Assembly: GCA_011048645.1 (NCBI GenBank)
Contig: DSDR01000208.1
Location: 1-10,946 of the forward strand
Length of the DNA: 10,946 nt
From: Phycisphaerales bacterium
GTDB lineage: Bacteria > Planctomycetota > Phycisphaerae > Sedimentisphaerales > Anaerohalosphaeraceae
Direction of reading: 5' to 3'
Part shown: piece after piece, positions 1-6,500 of the stretch
How positions within the stretch are numbered: the first letter of the stretch is position 1
Layout: the number at the start of each line of letters is the position of its first letter
The notes under the pieces: model-generated
Databases searched by the model: none
Seen by the model: the letters and a program-made list of their open reading frames with translations, nothing else
Told to the model about the DNA's origin: nothing
Translations under genes and position numbers: made by a program

Positions 1-163
1 CGAAAGCGCCGTCAATATCCTGGCCGCACAAACGGACCTGTACGCCGCCGTCATCGACGACAAAATCGCCCTGAAGCTCGGCCCGGCCCCGTGGCAGCCA
101 GAAGGCGACGGCTGGCAAACCGCCCTGGACGGCCAGGACTTCGCTGTGTGGAGTCGATCATAG
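1..163 (+). CDS. C-terminal end of a protein, possibly an alpha-amylase (GH13), cut by the left edge
   Basis: An open frame runs from base 2 to a TAG at 161-163 and gives the last 53 residues of a protein. The segment includes AAVIDDKIALKLGP and then GDGWQTALDGQDFAVWSR. A strand-rich ending with a tryptophan-containing GDGW motif, closing on an aromatic-Ala-Val-Trp, resembles the C-terminal beta domain of bacterial alpha-amylases. This is family resemblance from memory only, because the catalytic barrel lies outside the window. The gene is convergent with the restriction endonuclease gene, leaving 93 bases between the two stop codons. Codon use is GC-rich like the host genes. The reading frame is fairly certain; the product is a guess. 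Confidence 0.5.
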   Translation, partial: ESAVNILAAQTDLYAAVIDDKIALKLGPAPWQPEGDGWQTALDGQDFAVWSRS

Positions 164-191
164 TGTGCGGGGATATGTTTCCCTGTGATCC

Positions 192-209
192 GATTAAATG
201 GGATTAATC
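192..209. repeat. Short inverted repeat between convergent genes
   Basis: GATTAA (192-197) and TTAATC (204-209) form a perfect 6-bp inverted repeat with a 6-base loop. It sits in the 93-base gap between the convergent partial gene and the endonuclease gene. The position suits a weak bidirectional terminator, but the stem is AT-rich and no T-run follows on either strand, so that role is unproven. I see nothing else in 164-256. Confidence 0.3.
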
Positions 210-256
210 TTCTGGAATAGAACGGCGGCTTGGTTCAATGAAGTCTGCCTGTCGGT

Positions 257-1093
257 TCAGACGACAAACTGAGTGAGATAGTCGTTGAGCAGAAGGGCGC
301 TGAGAATGTCAAAAGGGCTTTCCTGAACGAGCACAGCTTCTTTGGATTCGATCAGACGGCCGTTTGTTCCGTAAACCGCCCAGGGAAAGCCGTCGATAAT
401 GCCGATGCGCCGAATATCGCCTCGCTGAAGGTTGCAAAAAGCAAGAACCTCTTCTACGTTTTTAGTTTGATTGCCGCCTGGTTGACCGACCCATTTTGCT
501 TCGCCGATAATATATTGTGTTCCGGATTTGGCGATCAAGTCAGGACGTTTGGAAATGTCCTGGTTGAGAGTCTCTTGAACAAAACGTTTTCCTTCTTCTT
601 CCGAACAATCAAGAATACAGATGCCTTCGGTGCTTTGTATGAATGCCTCGCGAGGCAACCGCTTGAATGTTTTGCGCAGCCACTGAGTAAACATAGGACC
701 AACCTGAGTGTTGATCTTCGGCGCCGATTCAAGCCGCACAACCGTCTCTTCGGCGGTCATATTGAAAAGCGTCTCGGCGATACGGCGAGATTGCTGAGGA
801 TTCCGTTCAAAACAATCTTTGATATTTTTGAGCATATACCAGACCGGATCATCATAAGGGAATTTATTGTATTGTTTCAGCAGTTGGAACAACTGCTCGA
901 TGTTGCGCGATGTGTGAGCCAGAATCAGCTCCCGACGATCCCGGTTGTTGATTCTTTCCGGCGAGGCGGATCCGAACGGATACACAACCTGAATAGCGTC
1001 AAGGTAAGAGGTATTCAAGAAAAGGGTAATACTTTTTTGTACCCAGGGGTTCAGCTGCCGCCGCTGGCTTTGAATGTCAATTGTTCGTCGCAT
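257..1093 (-). CDS. Type II-like restriction endonuclease, PD-(D/E)XK fold
   Basis: A probable site-specific DNA endonuclease of 278 residues that cleaves DNA lacking the partner methyltransferase's modification. Numbered from the ATG at 1093, the C-terminal half holds RPDLIA (Asp185), then IIGEAKW (Glu198, Lys200), then GQPGGNQ (203-209). This is the spacing of a PD-(D/E)XK nuclease core, with Asp and Glu binding metal and Lys catalytic. GEAK followed by a GG-Q motif resembles Tsp45I-type enzymes as I remember them, but no recognition site can be assigned. The remaining sequence is mostly helical with no recognisable domain. The start at 1093 is preferred because AGGA lies 7 bases upstream. 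An in-frame ATG at 1129 would give 290 residues and overlap the methyltransferase end by 23 bases, but has no Shine-Dalgarno sequence. The gene lies just downstream of the methyltransferase and has no promoter of its own that I can see. Confidence 0.82.
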   Translation of the reverse strand: MRRTIDIQSQRRQLNPWVQKSITLFLNTSYLDAIQVVYPFGSASPERINNRDRRELILAHTSRNIEQLFQLLKQYNKFPYDDPVWYMLKNIKDCFERNPQQSRRIAETLFNMTAEETVVRLESAPKINTQVGPMFTQWLRKTFKRLPREAFIQSTEGICILDCSEEEGKRFVQETLNQDISKRPDLIAKSGTQYIIGEAKWVGQPGGNQTKNVEEVLAFCNLQRGDIRRIGIIDGFPWAVYGTNGRLIESKEAVLVQESPFDILSALLLNDYLTQFVV

Positions 1094-1100
1094 ACGTCTG

Positions 1101-1104
1101 TCCT
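1101..1104 (-). promoter_or_regulatory. Ribosome binding site that decides the endonuclease start
   Basis: On the minus strand AGGA (1104-1101) stands 7 bases before the ATG at 1093-1091 and inside the 13-base gap after the methyltransferase stop codon (1109-1107). Such close spacing suggests translational coupling: ribosomes finishing the methyltransferase can restart on the endonuclease. Confidence 0.6.
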
Positions 1105-1106
1105 GT

Positions 1107-2330
1107 TTATTGTGTTTCGAGAATAGCATAAGGTGCAGGAGTACCGTTCATCGCCGACAGCCGTTCTTTGATGGTTCGGATAGCAGCTTCCGATGAGTCG
1201 ATCAAAATCCACCTGCGGCCTTCTCGTTCGGCTGCTATGGCGGTTGCCCCTGAACCGGCAAAACAATCCAGAACGCAACTGTCGGGATTGGACGATGCGC
1301 GAATAATCGACCGAATCATCTCCAGATTTTTTTCTGTCGGATAGGCCGGATTCGGCGGGTCTTTGTATTCCCAAATATCCTGTTTTTTCTTGCCATGGGT
1401 TACTTTTTCATCGGCGTAGATTATTTTTCGGGGGTTTCCAGTCGAAGACCATTCAATCAGTCCCTGTTCATCAAGCCGCGTCAGTTCATCCGGAGGATAT
1501 CGCCAGTGGCGGCCTTTGGGCGGTAAGAGATTTTTCCACTTTCGACCGGTTTGTCCGTTTTGTGTTTCCCCCGGGGCATGCAGGGGGGTTGTTGTGTAAC
1601 GTCTTCCCGCCTTATCGATCTTGGGGAAAAGTCGTTTAATATCATCCTCTGAGAAAGATTCGGCAGCGCCGTGCCATATGGGCCGATTTGTTTTTGAATA
1701 GAACAGTATCAAATCTTTAACGTTGCCATATCCCTTACGCTGAAAATTCTTGGGATTGCATTTTATCCGCGTAATGTCATTGATGAAATGCTTTTTTCCA
1801 AAGATTTCATCCATTACAATCTTAACATAATGGCCGATTTTATAATCAATATGAAGATAGATCGATCCTTGAGTGGACAGCAATTGTTTTAGCAAGATCA
1901 GTCGTTGTCGAATAAATTCGACATAGCCGGGTCCGTTGAGAGTATCTTCATAAGCCACTTCATCGATTTGACTGGAACTGATGGTCGAACTTCGCAGTTT
2001 TCCTTTACGAAAGGTCAGATTTGTGGAAAACGGGGGATCGGTATAGATTAAATCAATCCGCGATTGAATTTCCTTTTGTTTCAGGAGGGCCTTTAATGCC
2101 GACAAGTTATCTCCTTTTATGACGAGATTTTTCCAGCCGGTACCGTTTTTATGTTTCGATCCGCCACTTCCTGCACGAACAAATGTAACATCCGGCACGG
2201 CCGCAAAAATTTCAGACTCAGGCAGCTTGCCGGGATAATACAAAGAAAACTCCGCCCCCAGGGTATTGAAATCGTCATTAAAAAGGGCAGAGGTTGTATT
2301 TCGATTAACTTGTTTTAACGTGTTCCTCAT
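1107..2330 (-). CDS. Site-specific DNA methyltransferase, beta class (N6-adenine or N4-cytosine)
   Basis: An S-adenosylmethionine-dependent methyltransferase that protects host DNA from the adjacent endonuclease. From the ATG at 2330 it has 407 residues. The catalytic motif IV, YTDPPF (96-101), precedes the AdoMet-binding motif I, LDCFAGSGAT (354-363). This order defines the beta class, with the target-recognition region between them (about 105-320). GDNLSALKALL (73-83), ahead of motif IV, is also typical. DPPF favours N6-adenine or N4-cytosine methylation; the sequence cannot separate the two. The frame stays open upstream to a TTG at 2393. I reject that start because those bases read as a promoter and there is no ribosome site before the TTG. 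The ATG at 2330 has only a weak GGG upstream. The gene is clearly more AT-rich than its neighbours, a sign of transfer. It is first in the operon, so protection would be made before cleavage. Confidence 0.9.
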   Translation of the reverse strand: MRNTLKQVNRNTTSALFNDDFNTLGAEFSLYYPGKLPESEIFAAVPDVTFVRAGSGGSKHKNGTGWKNLVIKGDNLSALKALLKQKEIQSRIDLIYTDPPFSTNLTFRKGKLRSSTISSSQIDEVAYEDTLNGPGYVEFIRQRLILLKQLLSTQGSIYLHIDYKIGHYVKIVMDEIFGKKHFINDITRIKCNPKNFQRKGYGNVKDLILFYSKTNRPIWHGAAESFSEDDIKRLFPKIDKAGRRYTTTPLHAPGETQNGQTGRKWKNLLPPKGRHWRYPPDELTRLDEQGLIEWSSTGNPRKIIYADEKVTHGKKKQDIWEYKDPPNPAYPTEKNLEMIRSIIRASSNPDSCVLDCFAGSGATAIAAEREGRRWILIDSSEAAIRTIKERLSAMNGTPAPYAILETQ

Positions 2331-2364
2331 GAGTTTACCCGTATAGGACCATTGTTCATAGTCT

Positions 2365-2393
2365 GATATAGCGATGTGTGTCAGGTATGTCAA
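2365..2393 (-). promoter_or_regulatory. Sigma70-type promoter of the R-M operon
   Basis: On the minus strand a perfect -35 box TTGACA (2393-2388) is followed after exactly 17 bases by TATATC (2370-2365, 4 of 6 match to TATAAT). Transcription would begin near 2358, about 27 bases before the methyltransferase ATG at 2330. The -35 box overlaps the TGA stop of the pseudouridine synthase gene (2392-2390). The promoter also accounts for the apparent 21-codon N-terminal extension of the methyltransferase frame as non-coding leader. Confidence 0.65.
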
Positions 2394-3490
2394 GGTTTGT
2401 TATTTTTTCGCCATTTTCGCAGGGCGTCCAGGAGGCGCTGCATATCGTCGGGCAGGGGAGCCTCGAAGTGCATCCGCTGTGCGGTGGTCGGATGGGTCAG
2501 TTCCAGCCGCCAGGCGTGCAGGGCGCAGCGGGCCATCAGCGGCTGTTCAGGCACGGCGGGGCGGTCTTCGATTTGCCAGGGATAGACGATTTTGCCGCCG
2601 TACATCTCGTCGGCGACGATGGGGTGCTTCATCCAGGACAGATGCACGCGAATCTGATGGGTGCGTCCGGTTTTGAGGTCGAGTTTGACCAGCGCATAGC
2701 CGCGAAAGGCCTCGAGCACTTCGTAAAACGTAACAGCCTCTTTGCCGATGTCATGGCGGACGGCGAATTTTTCGCGTACCAGCGGATGGACGCCGAGCGG
2801 CTGATTGATGCGGTCGGCGGTCAATTCCGGCACGCCGTGAATCAGGGCGACGTACGTTTTCTTGACGCTGCGCTCGGCAAACTGCCGGCTCAGCTTCCAA
2901 TGGGCGGTGTCGGTTTTGGCCACGACCAGACAGCCGGTGGTGTTGCGGTCCAGACGATGGACGATGCCGGGACGCCGGTCGTCCCCGCCGCCGGACGAGA
3001 GGTTTTGAAAATGATAGACCAGCCCGTTGACGAGCGTGCCGTTTTTGTAGCCGCGCGCCGGATGGACGATCAGGTCGGCCTGTTTATTCAGTACGAGCAG
3101 GTCGTCGTCTTCATACAGAATGTGCAGCGGAATATCTTCCGGTATCAACTCGCGCAGTTCGCGCGGCGGCAAAATCAGATCGATCCAGTCGCCCGGGTTG
3201 AGTTTACAGCTCGGCTTGGCGGGACGGCCGTTGACGTTGACGCCCTGTTCCATGATGAGTTTTTGCAGGCGTGTCCGACTAAACTGGCTGAATCGACCGG
3301 TCAGATATTTATCCAGTCGCCGATGTTTGAGGTTGGTTCCGACGCGAAAGCGCAACTCCCGACCGGCCAGTTCATCGGACAGGTCCTGTTCGTCGAGCAC
3401 GTCCTCCGCTGCGCAAAGGTCATCCGGCGACGGAATCGCGGGCGGCTTGGGCTGAATGTCTTCAAATGGCGGCAATTCGGGCGAAACCAT
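2390..3490 (-). CDS. rluD: RluA-family 23S rRNA pseudouridine synthase (RluD-like)
   Basis: Isomerises uridines in ribosomal RNA to pseudouridine, acting in the cytoplasm during large-subunit assembly. The 366-residue protein has an S4 RNA-binding domain at about 57-108 (RRLDKYL ... GVNVNGRPAK ... GDWIDL), then the catalytic domain. That domain contains GIVHRLDRNTTG (175-186) with the nucleophile Asp181, and the conserved GRTHQIRVHL (275-284) followed by HPIVADEMYGG. The first 45 residues are acidic and proline-rich and are an extension relative to typical RluD. The ATG at 3490 has AGGA only 2 bases upstream, so initiation may be weak or further downstream. RluC and RluD cannot be told apart with certainty here; RluD is the best guess from the S4-catalytic layout. 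The neighbouring R-M operon promoter overlaps its stop codon. Confidence 0.93.
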   Translation of the reverse strand: MVSPELPPFEDIQPKPPAIPSPDDLCAAEDVLDEQDLSDELAGRELRFRVGTNLKHRRLDKYLTGRFSQFSRTRLQKLIMEQGVNVNGRPAKPSCKLNPGDWIDLILPPRELRELIPEDIPLHILYEDDDLLVLNKQADLIVHPARGYKNGTLVNGLVYHFQNLSSGGGDDRRPGIVHRLDRNTTGCLVVAKTDTAHWKLSRQFAERSVKKTYVALIHGVPELTADRINQPLGVHPLVREKFAVRHDIGKEAVTFYEVLEAFRGYALVKLDLKTGRTHQIRVHLSWMKHPIVADEMYGGKIVYPWQIEDRPAVPEQPLMARCALHAWRLELTHPTTAQRMHFEAPLPDDMQRLLDALRKWRKNNKP

Positions 3491-3510
3491 TTTCCTGATT
3501 GATTACACAT

Positions 3511-3525
3511 GATTCATAGTGAATC
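3511..3525. repeat. 15-base palindromic dyad upstream of the pseudouridine synthase gene
   Basis: GATTCA-TAG-TGAATC is a perfect inverted repeat with 6-bp arms, 20 bases upstream of the start codon at 3490. Its length and position suit an operator for a dimeric regulator or a small leader hairpin. I found no convincing -10/-35 pair around it, so its role is open. Confidence 0.35.
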
Positions 3526-3537
3526 GGCTTTAAGGCA

Positions 3538-3651
3538 TTACGTTGCCGGCAGGATGCAGACGATACCACTGCCGGCCTCAATACCCTCGGCAAACACCGA
3601 AGCCCGTTTTTGATATTCCTGTTGCTGTAATGCGTCGGGGTCGTATGGACG
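3538..3651 (-). other. Coding-like in-frame extension beyond the TPR gene's stop codon
   Basis: Directly after the TAA of the TPR gene (3654-3652) the same frame stays open for 37 codons to a second TAA at 3540-3538. It reads PYDPDALQQQEYQKRAS and then VFAEGIEAGSGIVCILPAT, which looks like ordinary protein. There is no ATG and no ribosome site inside it; the best internal start is a GTG at 3597. It could be a recently lost C-terminus, a stop-codon readthrough product, a remnant of another gene, or chance in GC-rich DNA. It makes up most of the 161-base gap between the TPR and pseudouridine synthase genes. Confidence 0.3.
3545..3576. repeat. GC-rich inverted repeat (hairpin) in the gap after the TPR gene
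   Basis: GCCGGCAG (3545-3552) and CTGCCGGC (3569-3576) form a perfect 8-bp stem with a 16-base loop. It lies downstream of the TPR gene and upstream of the pseudouridine synthase gene on the minus strand. It may act as a transcription barrier or mRNA end, but no T-run follows on either strand, so it is not a standard intrinsic terminator. Confidence 0.45.
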
Positions 3652-4527
3652 TTAGTTGGGTTCGCTGTCCGGTTCGGATTCTGCGGTCGGCAGGCTCACG
3701 GCGTCAGCGCCCAAATCCGGCATGGCGGGCGTGAGCGAATCCAGCGACGGGGGCGTCTGGAAGACCGAGCCGGGATCGGCCTGGAACATATCGTTGCTCA
3801 TATTGTTCGGCATAAGAAAATCCTCATCTGCTGCGGCAGCCGGCGCCGGCGCAAAGGCAAACGTTTCAAGGTTTTCGTTCAGTGCGGCCAGCCGCTGTCG
3901 GGCCTTGGCCGGGAACAGGGTGGCGGCAAATTCGGGCGCATCGATGAGTTGCTGATAAATTTCGGCCGCCTGGTCGCGCTGTCCCAGTTCTTCAGCGCAC
4001 AGGCCCAGACCCAGTGTGGCCATCGCCTTCAGGGTCGGCGTGGTCGCCGCGGCCAGGGCCTTTTCATAGGCTTGCCGCGCCTGTTCGATCCGCGAGTGCA
4101 CTTCTTCAACATCGATCAGGCCGGGCCGCAGGTGCAATTCCGTTCGCAGGGCCTGAGCCGCCTTGATCTGCGCCAGGGCTTCGAGGTCAGGGTTGCCGGT
4201 CTGATCGGCCTGGTCGAGCAGCGCGTTGGCGCTGACCAGCAGGGCGTTGCTTGCTTCCTCGACGGAACCGCCTTCCTCTTGATCGGCCGCCTGAAGGACG
4301 CGATACACATCGGCCTCAAGCGACTGAATCATTTCGGTGATGGACGCCGCTTTGGCAATCTCGCGCTGCTGACGCATCCGGGAGAACATCGGCCAGGTAA
4401 TCAGTCCGATGAGGATCAAGGCGATGCCAATGATCGTGCTGGCATTGCGTTTCAGATAGTCCGGGGCGTGTGCCAGCCAGTCAGCCAATTCATTGGTTTT
4501 CAGTTCATGGCGATGTTTTGCGTCCAT
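3652..4527 (-). CDS. Membrane-anchored tetratricopeptide-repeat protein (YfgM-like layout)
   Basis: A 291-residue protein likely to act as a scaffold at the inner membrane. It has a short cytoplasmic N-terminus (MDAKHRHELKTNELADWL), then one membrane segment at about 31-48 (STIIGIALILIGLITWPM). A helical region at 55-215 contains TPR-like pairs, the clearest being ATLGLGLCAEELGQRDQAAEIYQQL (170-194). The tail from about 225 is Ala/Pro-rich and then acidic (APAPAAAADED ... ESEPDSEPN), probably disordered. E. coli YfgM, with one N-terminal helix and periplasmic TPRs, has the same layout and works with PpiD at the Sec translocon; whether this protein does so is inference. The start is supported by GGAG 6 bases before the ATG. 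Its promoter overlaps that of the divergent S55 gene. Confidence 0.82.
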   Translation of the reverse strand: MDAKHRHELKTNELADWLAHAPDYLKRNASTIIGIALILIGLITWPMFSRMRQQREIAKAASITEMIQSLEADVYRVLQAADQEEGGSVEEASNALLVSANALLDQADQTGNPDLEALAQIKAAQALRTELHLRPGLIDVEEVHSRIEQARQAYEKALAAATTPTLKAMATLGLGLCAEELGQRDQAAEIYQQLIDAPEFAATLFPAKARQRLAALNENLETFAFAPAPAAAADEDFLMPNNMSNDMFQADPGSVFQTPPSLDSLTPAMPDLGADAVSLPTAESEPDSEPN

Positions 4528-4592
4528 TATTGTCTCCGTTAATCATGTTTTGACTCTCTATTGATGTCCATTTCTCAAAAACCAAAAACCCT

Positions 4593-4621
4593 ATTATAGG
4601 AAAAATGCTTTTGACTTACAA
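4593..4621 (-). promoter_or_regulatory. Promoter of the TPR gene
   Basis: On the minus strand TTGTAA (4621-4616, 4/6 match) is followed after 17 bases by a perfect TATAAT (4598-4593). The predicted start near 4586 leaves a leader of about 59 bases to the ATG at 4527. Its -35 box shares base 4616 with the -35 box of the opposing promoter. Confidence 0.6.
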
Positions 4622-4639
4622 GAAGCGTTTGCCGATACT
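4611..4639 (+). promoter_or_regulatory. Promoter of the S55 protein / beta-propeller operon
   Basis: TTGACT (4611-4616, 5/6 match) is followed after 17 bases by GATACT (4634-4639, 4/6 match). The predicted start near 4646 gives a leader of about 43 bases to the ATG at 4689. It lies back to back with the TPR gene promoter. Confidence 0.55.
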
Positions 4640-4688
4640 GAACGTATTCCATTGCCGCCCGTAAACACGATAACAGGATAAGCGAAAA

Positions 4689-6488
4689 ATGACGGAAAGA
4701 CGAAAGAAAATGCATCAATTGTGCGTTTTATCGGTGTTATTGCTCGTTTTCAGCTTCTCAAACGGGCAGATTGACCGCACCCGATATATCACTCTGGACG
4801 AAGTCCGGACGGATATGGAGGCTTATGCGCTGACGGTGTGGTATGGGACTGAAATCGAAAAATTCCCGCTAAAGATTCTCAGTGTGGTCCGGAATCGCCA
4901 GCCGGGCGAAGATATGATCCTGGTGGTCGGCCAGGATGAGCGTTTCAAACAAGCCGGTGCGGTCAGAGGTTGCAGCGGCTCGCCTGTTTTTATTGACGGG
5001 CGATTGGCCGGGGCGCTGGCGGCCGGCTGGAGTGCGGCCAAGGAACCGCTCTATCTGGTACGTCCGATTGAAGCGATGCTCGAAGTGGGCACGCTGCCTG
5101 CGACCGAACCGCCGGGACAGGGACGTCGGCTGATTAAAATGGATGTCAGTCAGCCGCTGGATCTGGAGACGGTTGCCGAGCAGGTCACCCGTGCGTTTGC
5201 CTCGCGATCCGCCGGTGATCGTCCGCTGCTTCCGCTGGCGACCTCGCTGCCGGCGCACGTGTGCGGCGAACTGGCCGAGGGGTTTCGGTCGTTGGGGGTA
5301 ATGCCGATTCCGGGCGGATTGACCGCCTCGGCGGTTTCGGATGCGACCGATGAGACCCCGTTTGAACGGGGCGGCGTGCTGTCGGTGGTGTTGTGCACAG
5401 GGGATATCAGTCTGGCCGGTGTCGGAACCGTCACGGAGGTGGACGGCGATATCGTCTATGGCTTCGGCCATGATTTTACCGGCATCGGCGCGGTGGAATT
5501 TCCCATGGGCGACGGGTTCGTGCATTCGGTCATTGCCTCGCGCGATATGTCGTTTAAGCTGGCCACGCCCGGGACCGTCAGAGGCACGATCCAATTTGAT
5601 CAATATGCGGCGATTCGCGGTCAAATCGGCAAGATGCCCACGATGGTCCCGATGCGAATCACTGTCGAGCGATTTAACGACCCTCAGGTGCGCACCTATG
5701 CGTGTCGATTGGCTTATGACCGTGAATATACCCCGATGATCGCCCGGACGATCGCGCAGGCCGCGGCCCTGATGCGGGGGCCGCTTCCTCCGGAGCACAC
5801 GGTGCGGTATCAGGGACGGATTACGGTCCAGGGCGGCGAGCCGATTGCGTTTGAGAATGTCTCTTCCGGCCGCAGCGTCGCCGAGGTGGGATCAGAGCTG
5901 CTCAGTACCTTGACGCTGCTGCTGAACAACTCGTTTGAAGTGGTTAAACCTGAGTCGATTGAGCTGGATATGGTGATTGAGCCGGACGACAGCACCGCGG
6001 CGATCTGGTCGGCGCGATTGTCGCAGGCCGTCGTCAAGCCCGGCCAAACGATGACGGCCGATGTGATGCTGCAAACGTTTCGCGCTGAGCGCATTGCGGC
6101 CTCGGTGGAACTGACGATTCCGGAAACAATGCCCCCCGGCAAGTATCCGCTTCATCTGTTGGGGGCGTCCGCCTACAATTCGTTTTTGAATCAGAATGCG
6201 CCGCAGCGGTTTCGCGTTGTTGACGCCGAGTCGCTGCGGACGGGTTTGAATCGTGTGCTGAATATGCCGCGCAATCGGTTGTATGCGGTACTGCCGGTTC
6301 CCGCAACCGGCTTGACGCTGCGTCGGCATGAGCTGCCCGATCTGCCGCCGTCACGGATGCTTCTGATTCAGGACGCCCGACGGCTGGAGCCGATTGAACC
6401 GTATAAAAACTGGATAGAAAACAGCGCTGGACTGGACAAGATCGTTTCCGGCGGCGCTCAGATTGAATTGACCGTTGAACAACCTTAA
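4689..6488 (+). CDS. Exported S55 (SpoIVB-like) serine peptidase-family protein
   Basis: A 599-residue exported protein. Basic residues followed by a hydrophobic stretch at 8-24 (LCVLSVLLLVFSFSNG) form a signal peptide, with cleavage probably near residue 26. Residues 45-133 match the part of the S55 family around the serine: GCSGSPVFIDG (94-104) with likely nucleophile Ser96, then LAGALAAGW and VRPIEAML. Residues 238-325 carry the histidine part: GDISLAGVGTVTEVDGDI, GFGHDFTGIG with His261, then SFKLATPGTVRGTI. The serine motif therefore precedes the histidine motif, the reverse of sporulation SpoIVB, and no PDZ domain is recognisable. The C-terminal part (about 340-599) is probably beta-rich and unassigned. 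An AGGA lies 10 bases before the ATG; a second ATG at 4710 is possible. It begins an operon with the propeller gene 12 bases downstream. Substrate and actual proteolytic activity are unknown. Confidence 0.8.
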   Translation: MTERRKKMHQLCVLSVLLLVFSFSNGQIDRTRYITLDEVRTDMEAYALTVWYGTEIEKFPLKILSVVRNRQPGEDMILVVGQDERFKQAGAVRGCSGSPVFIDGRLAGALAAGWSAAKEPLYLVRPIEAMLEVGTLPATEPPGQGRRLIKMDVSQPLDLETVAEQVTRAFASRSAGDRPLLPLATSLPAHVCGELAEGFRSLGVMPIPGGLTASAVSDATDETPFERGGVLSVVLCTGDISLAGVGTVTEVDGDIVYGFGHDFTGIGAVEFPMGDGFVHSVIASRDMSFKLATPGTVRGTIQFDQYAAIRGQIGKMPTMVPMRITVERFNDPQVRTYACRLAYDREYTPMIARTIAQAAALMRGPLPPEHTVRYQGRITVQGGEPIAFENVSSGRSVAEVGSELLSTLTLLLNNSFEVVKPESIELDMVIEPDDSTAAIWSARLSQAVVKPGQTMTADVMLQTFRAERIAASVELTIPETMPPGKYPLHLLGASAYNSFLNQNAPQRFRVVDAESLRTGLNRVLNMPRNRLYAVLPVPATGLTLRRHELPDLPPSRMLLIQDARRLEPIEPYKNWIENSAGLDKIVSGGAQIELTVEQP

Positions 6489-6500
6489 TACCGGGAAACA

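Noticed and set aside
467..1126. Plus-strand open frame opposite the endonuclease gene
   Set aside because: It shows no motif or ribosome site, whereas the minus-strand frame carries the PD-(D/E)XK residues and sits in an operon with a methyltransferase.
2331..2393. N-terminal extension of the methyltransferase from a TTG start at 2393
   Set aside because: The bases form a TTGACA-17-TATATC promoter, there is no ribosome site before the TTG, and the TTG overlaps the stop of the pseudouridine synthase gene.
2378..3502. Long plus-strand open frame opposite the pseudouridine synthase gene
   Set aside because: The minus strand holds clear S4 and RluA catalytic motifs; the plus-strand frame is an antisense by-product of GC-rich codons and shows no known domain.
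3545..3576. Intrinsic terminator for the TPR gene
   Set aside because: The 8-bp GC stem is real, but there is no T-run after it on either strand and the loop is 16 bases, so it is kept only as an inverted repeat.
4869..5798. Minus-strand open frame of about 309 codons opposite the S55 gene
   Set aside because: It is very Arg/His/Gln-rich with no motifs, typical of an antisense shadow, while the plus strand has a signal peptide and S55 motifs.
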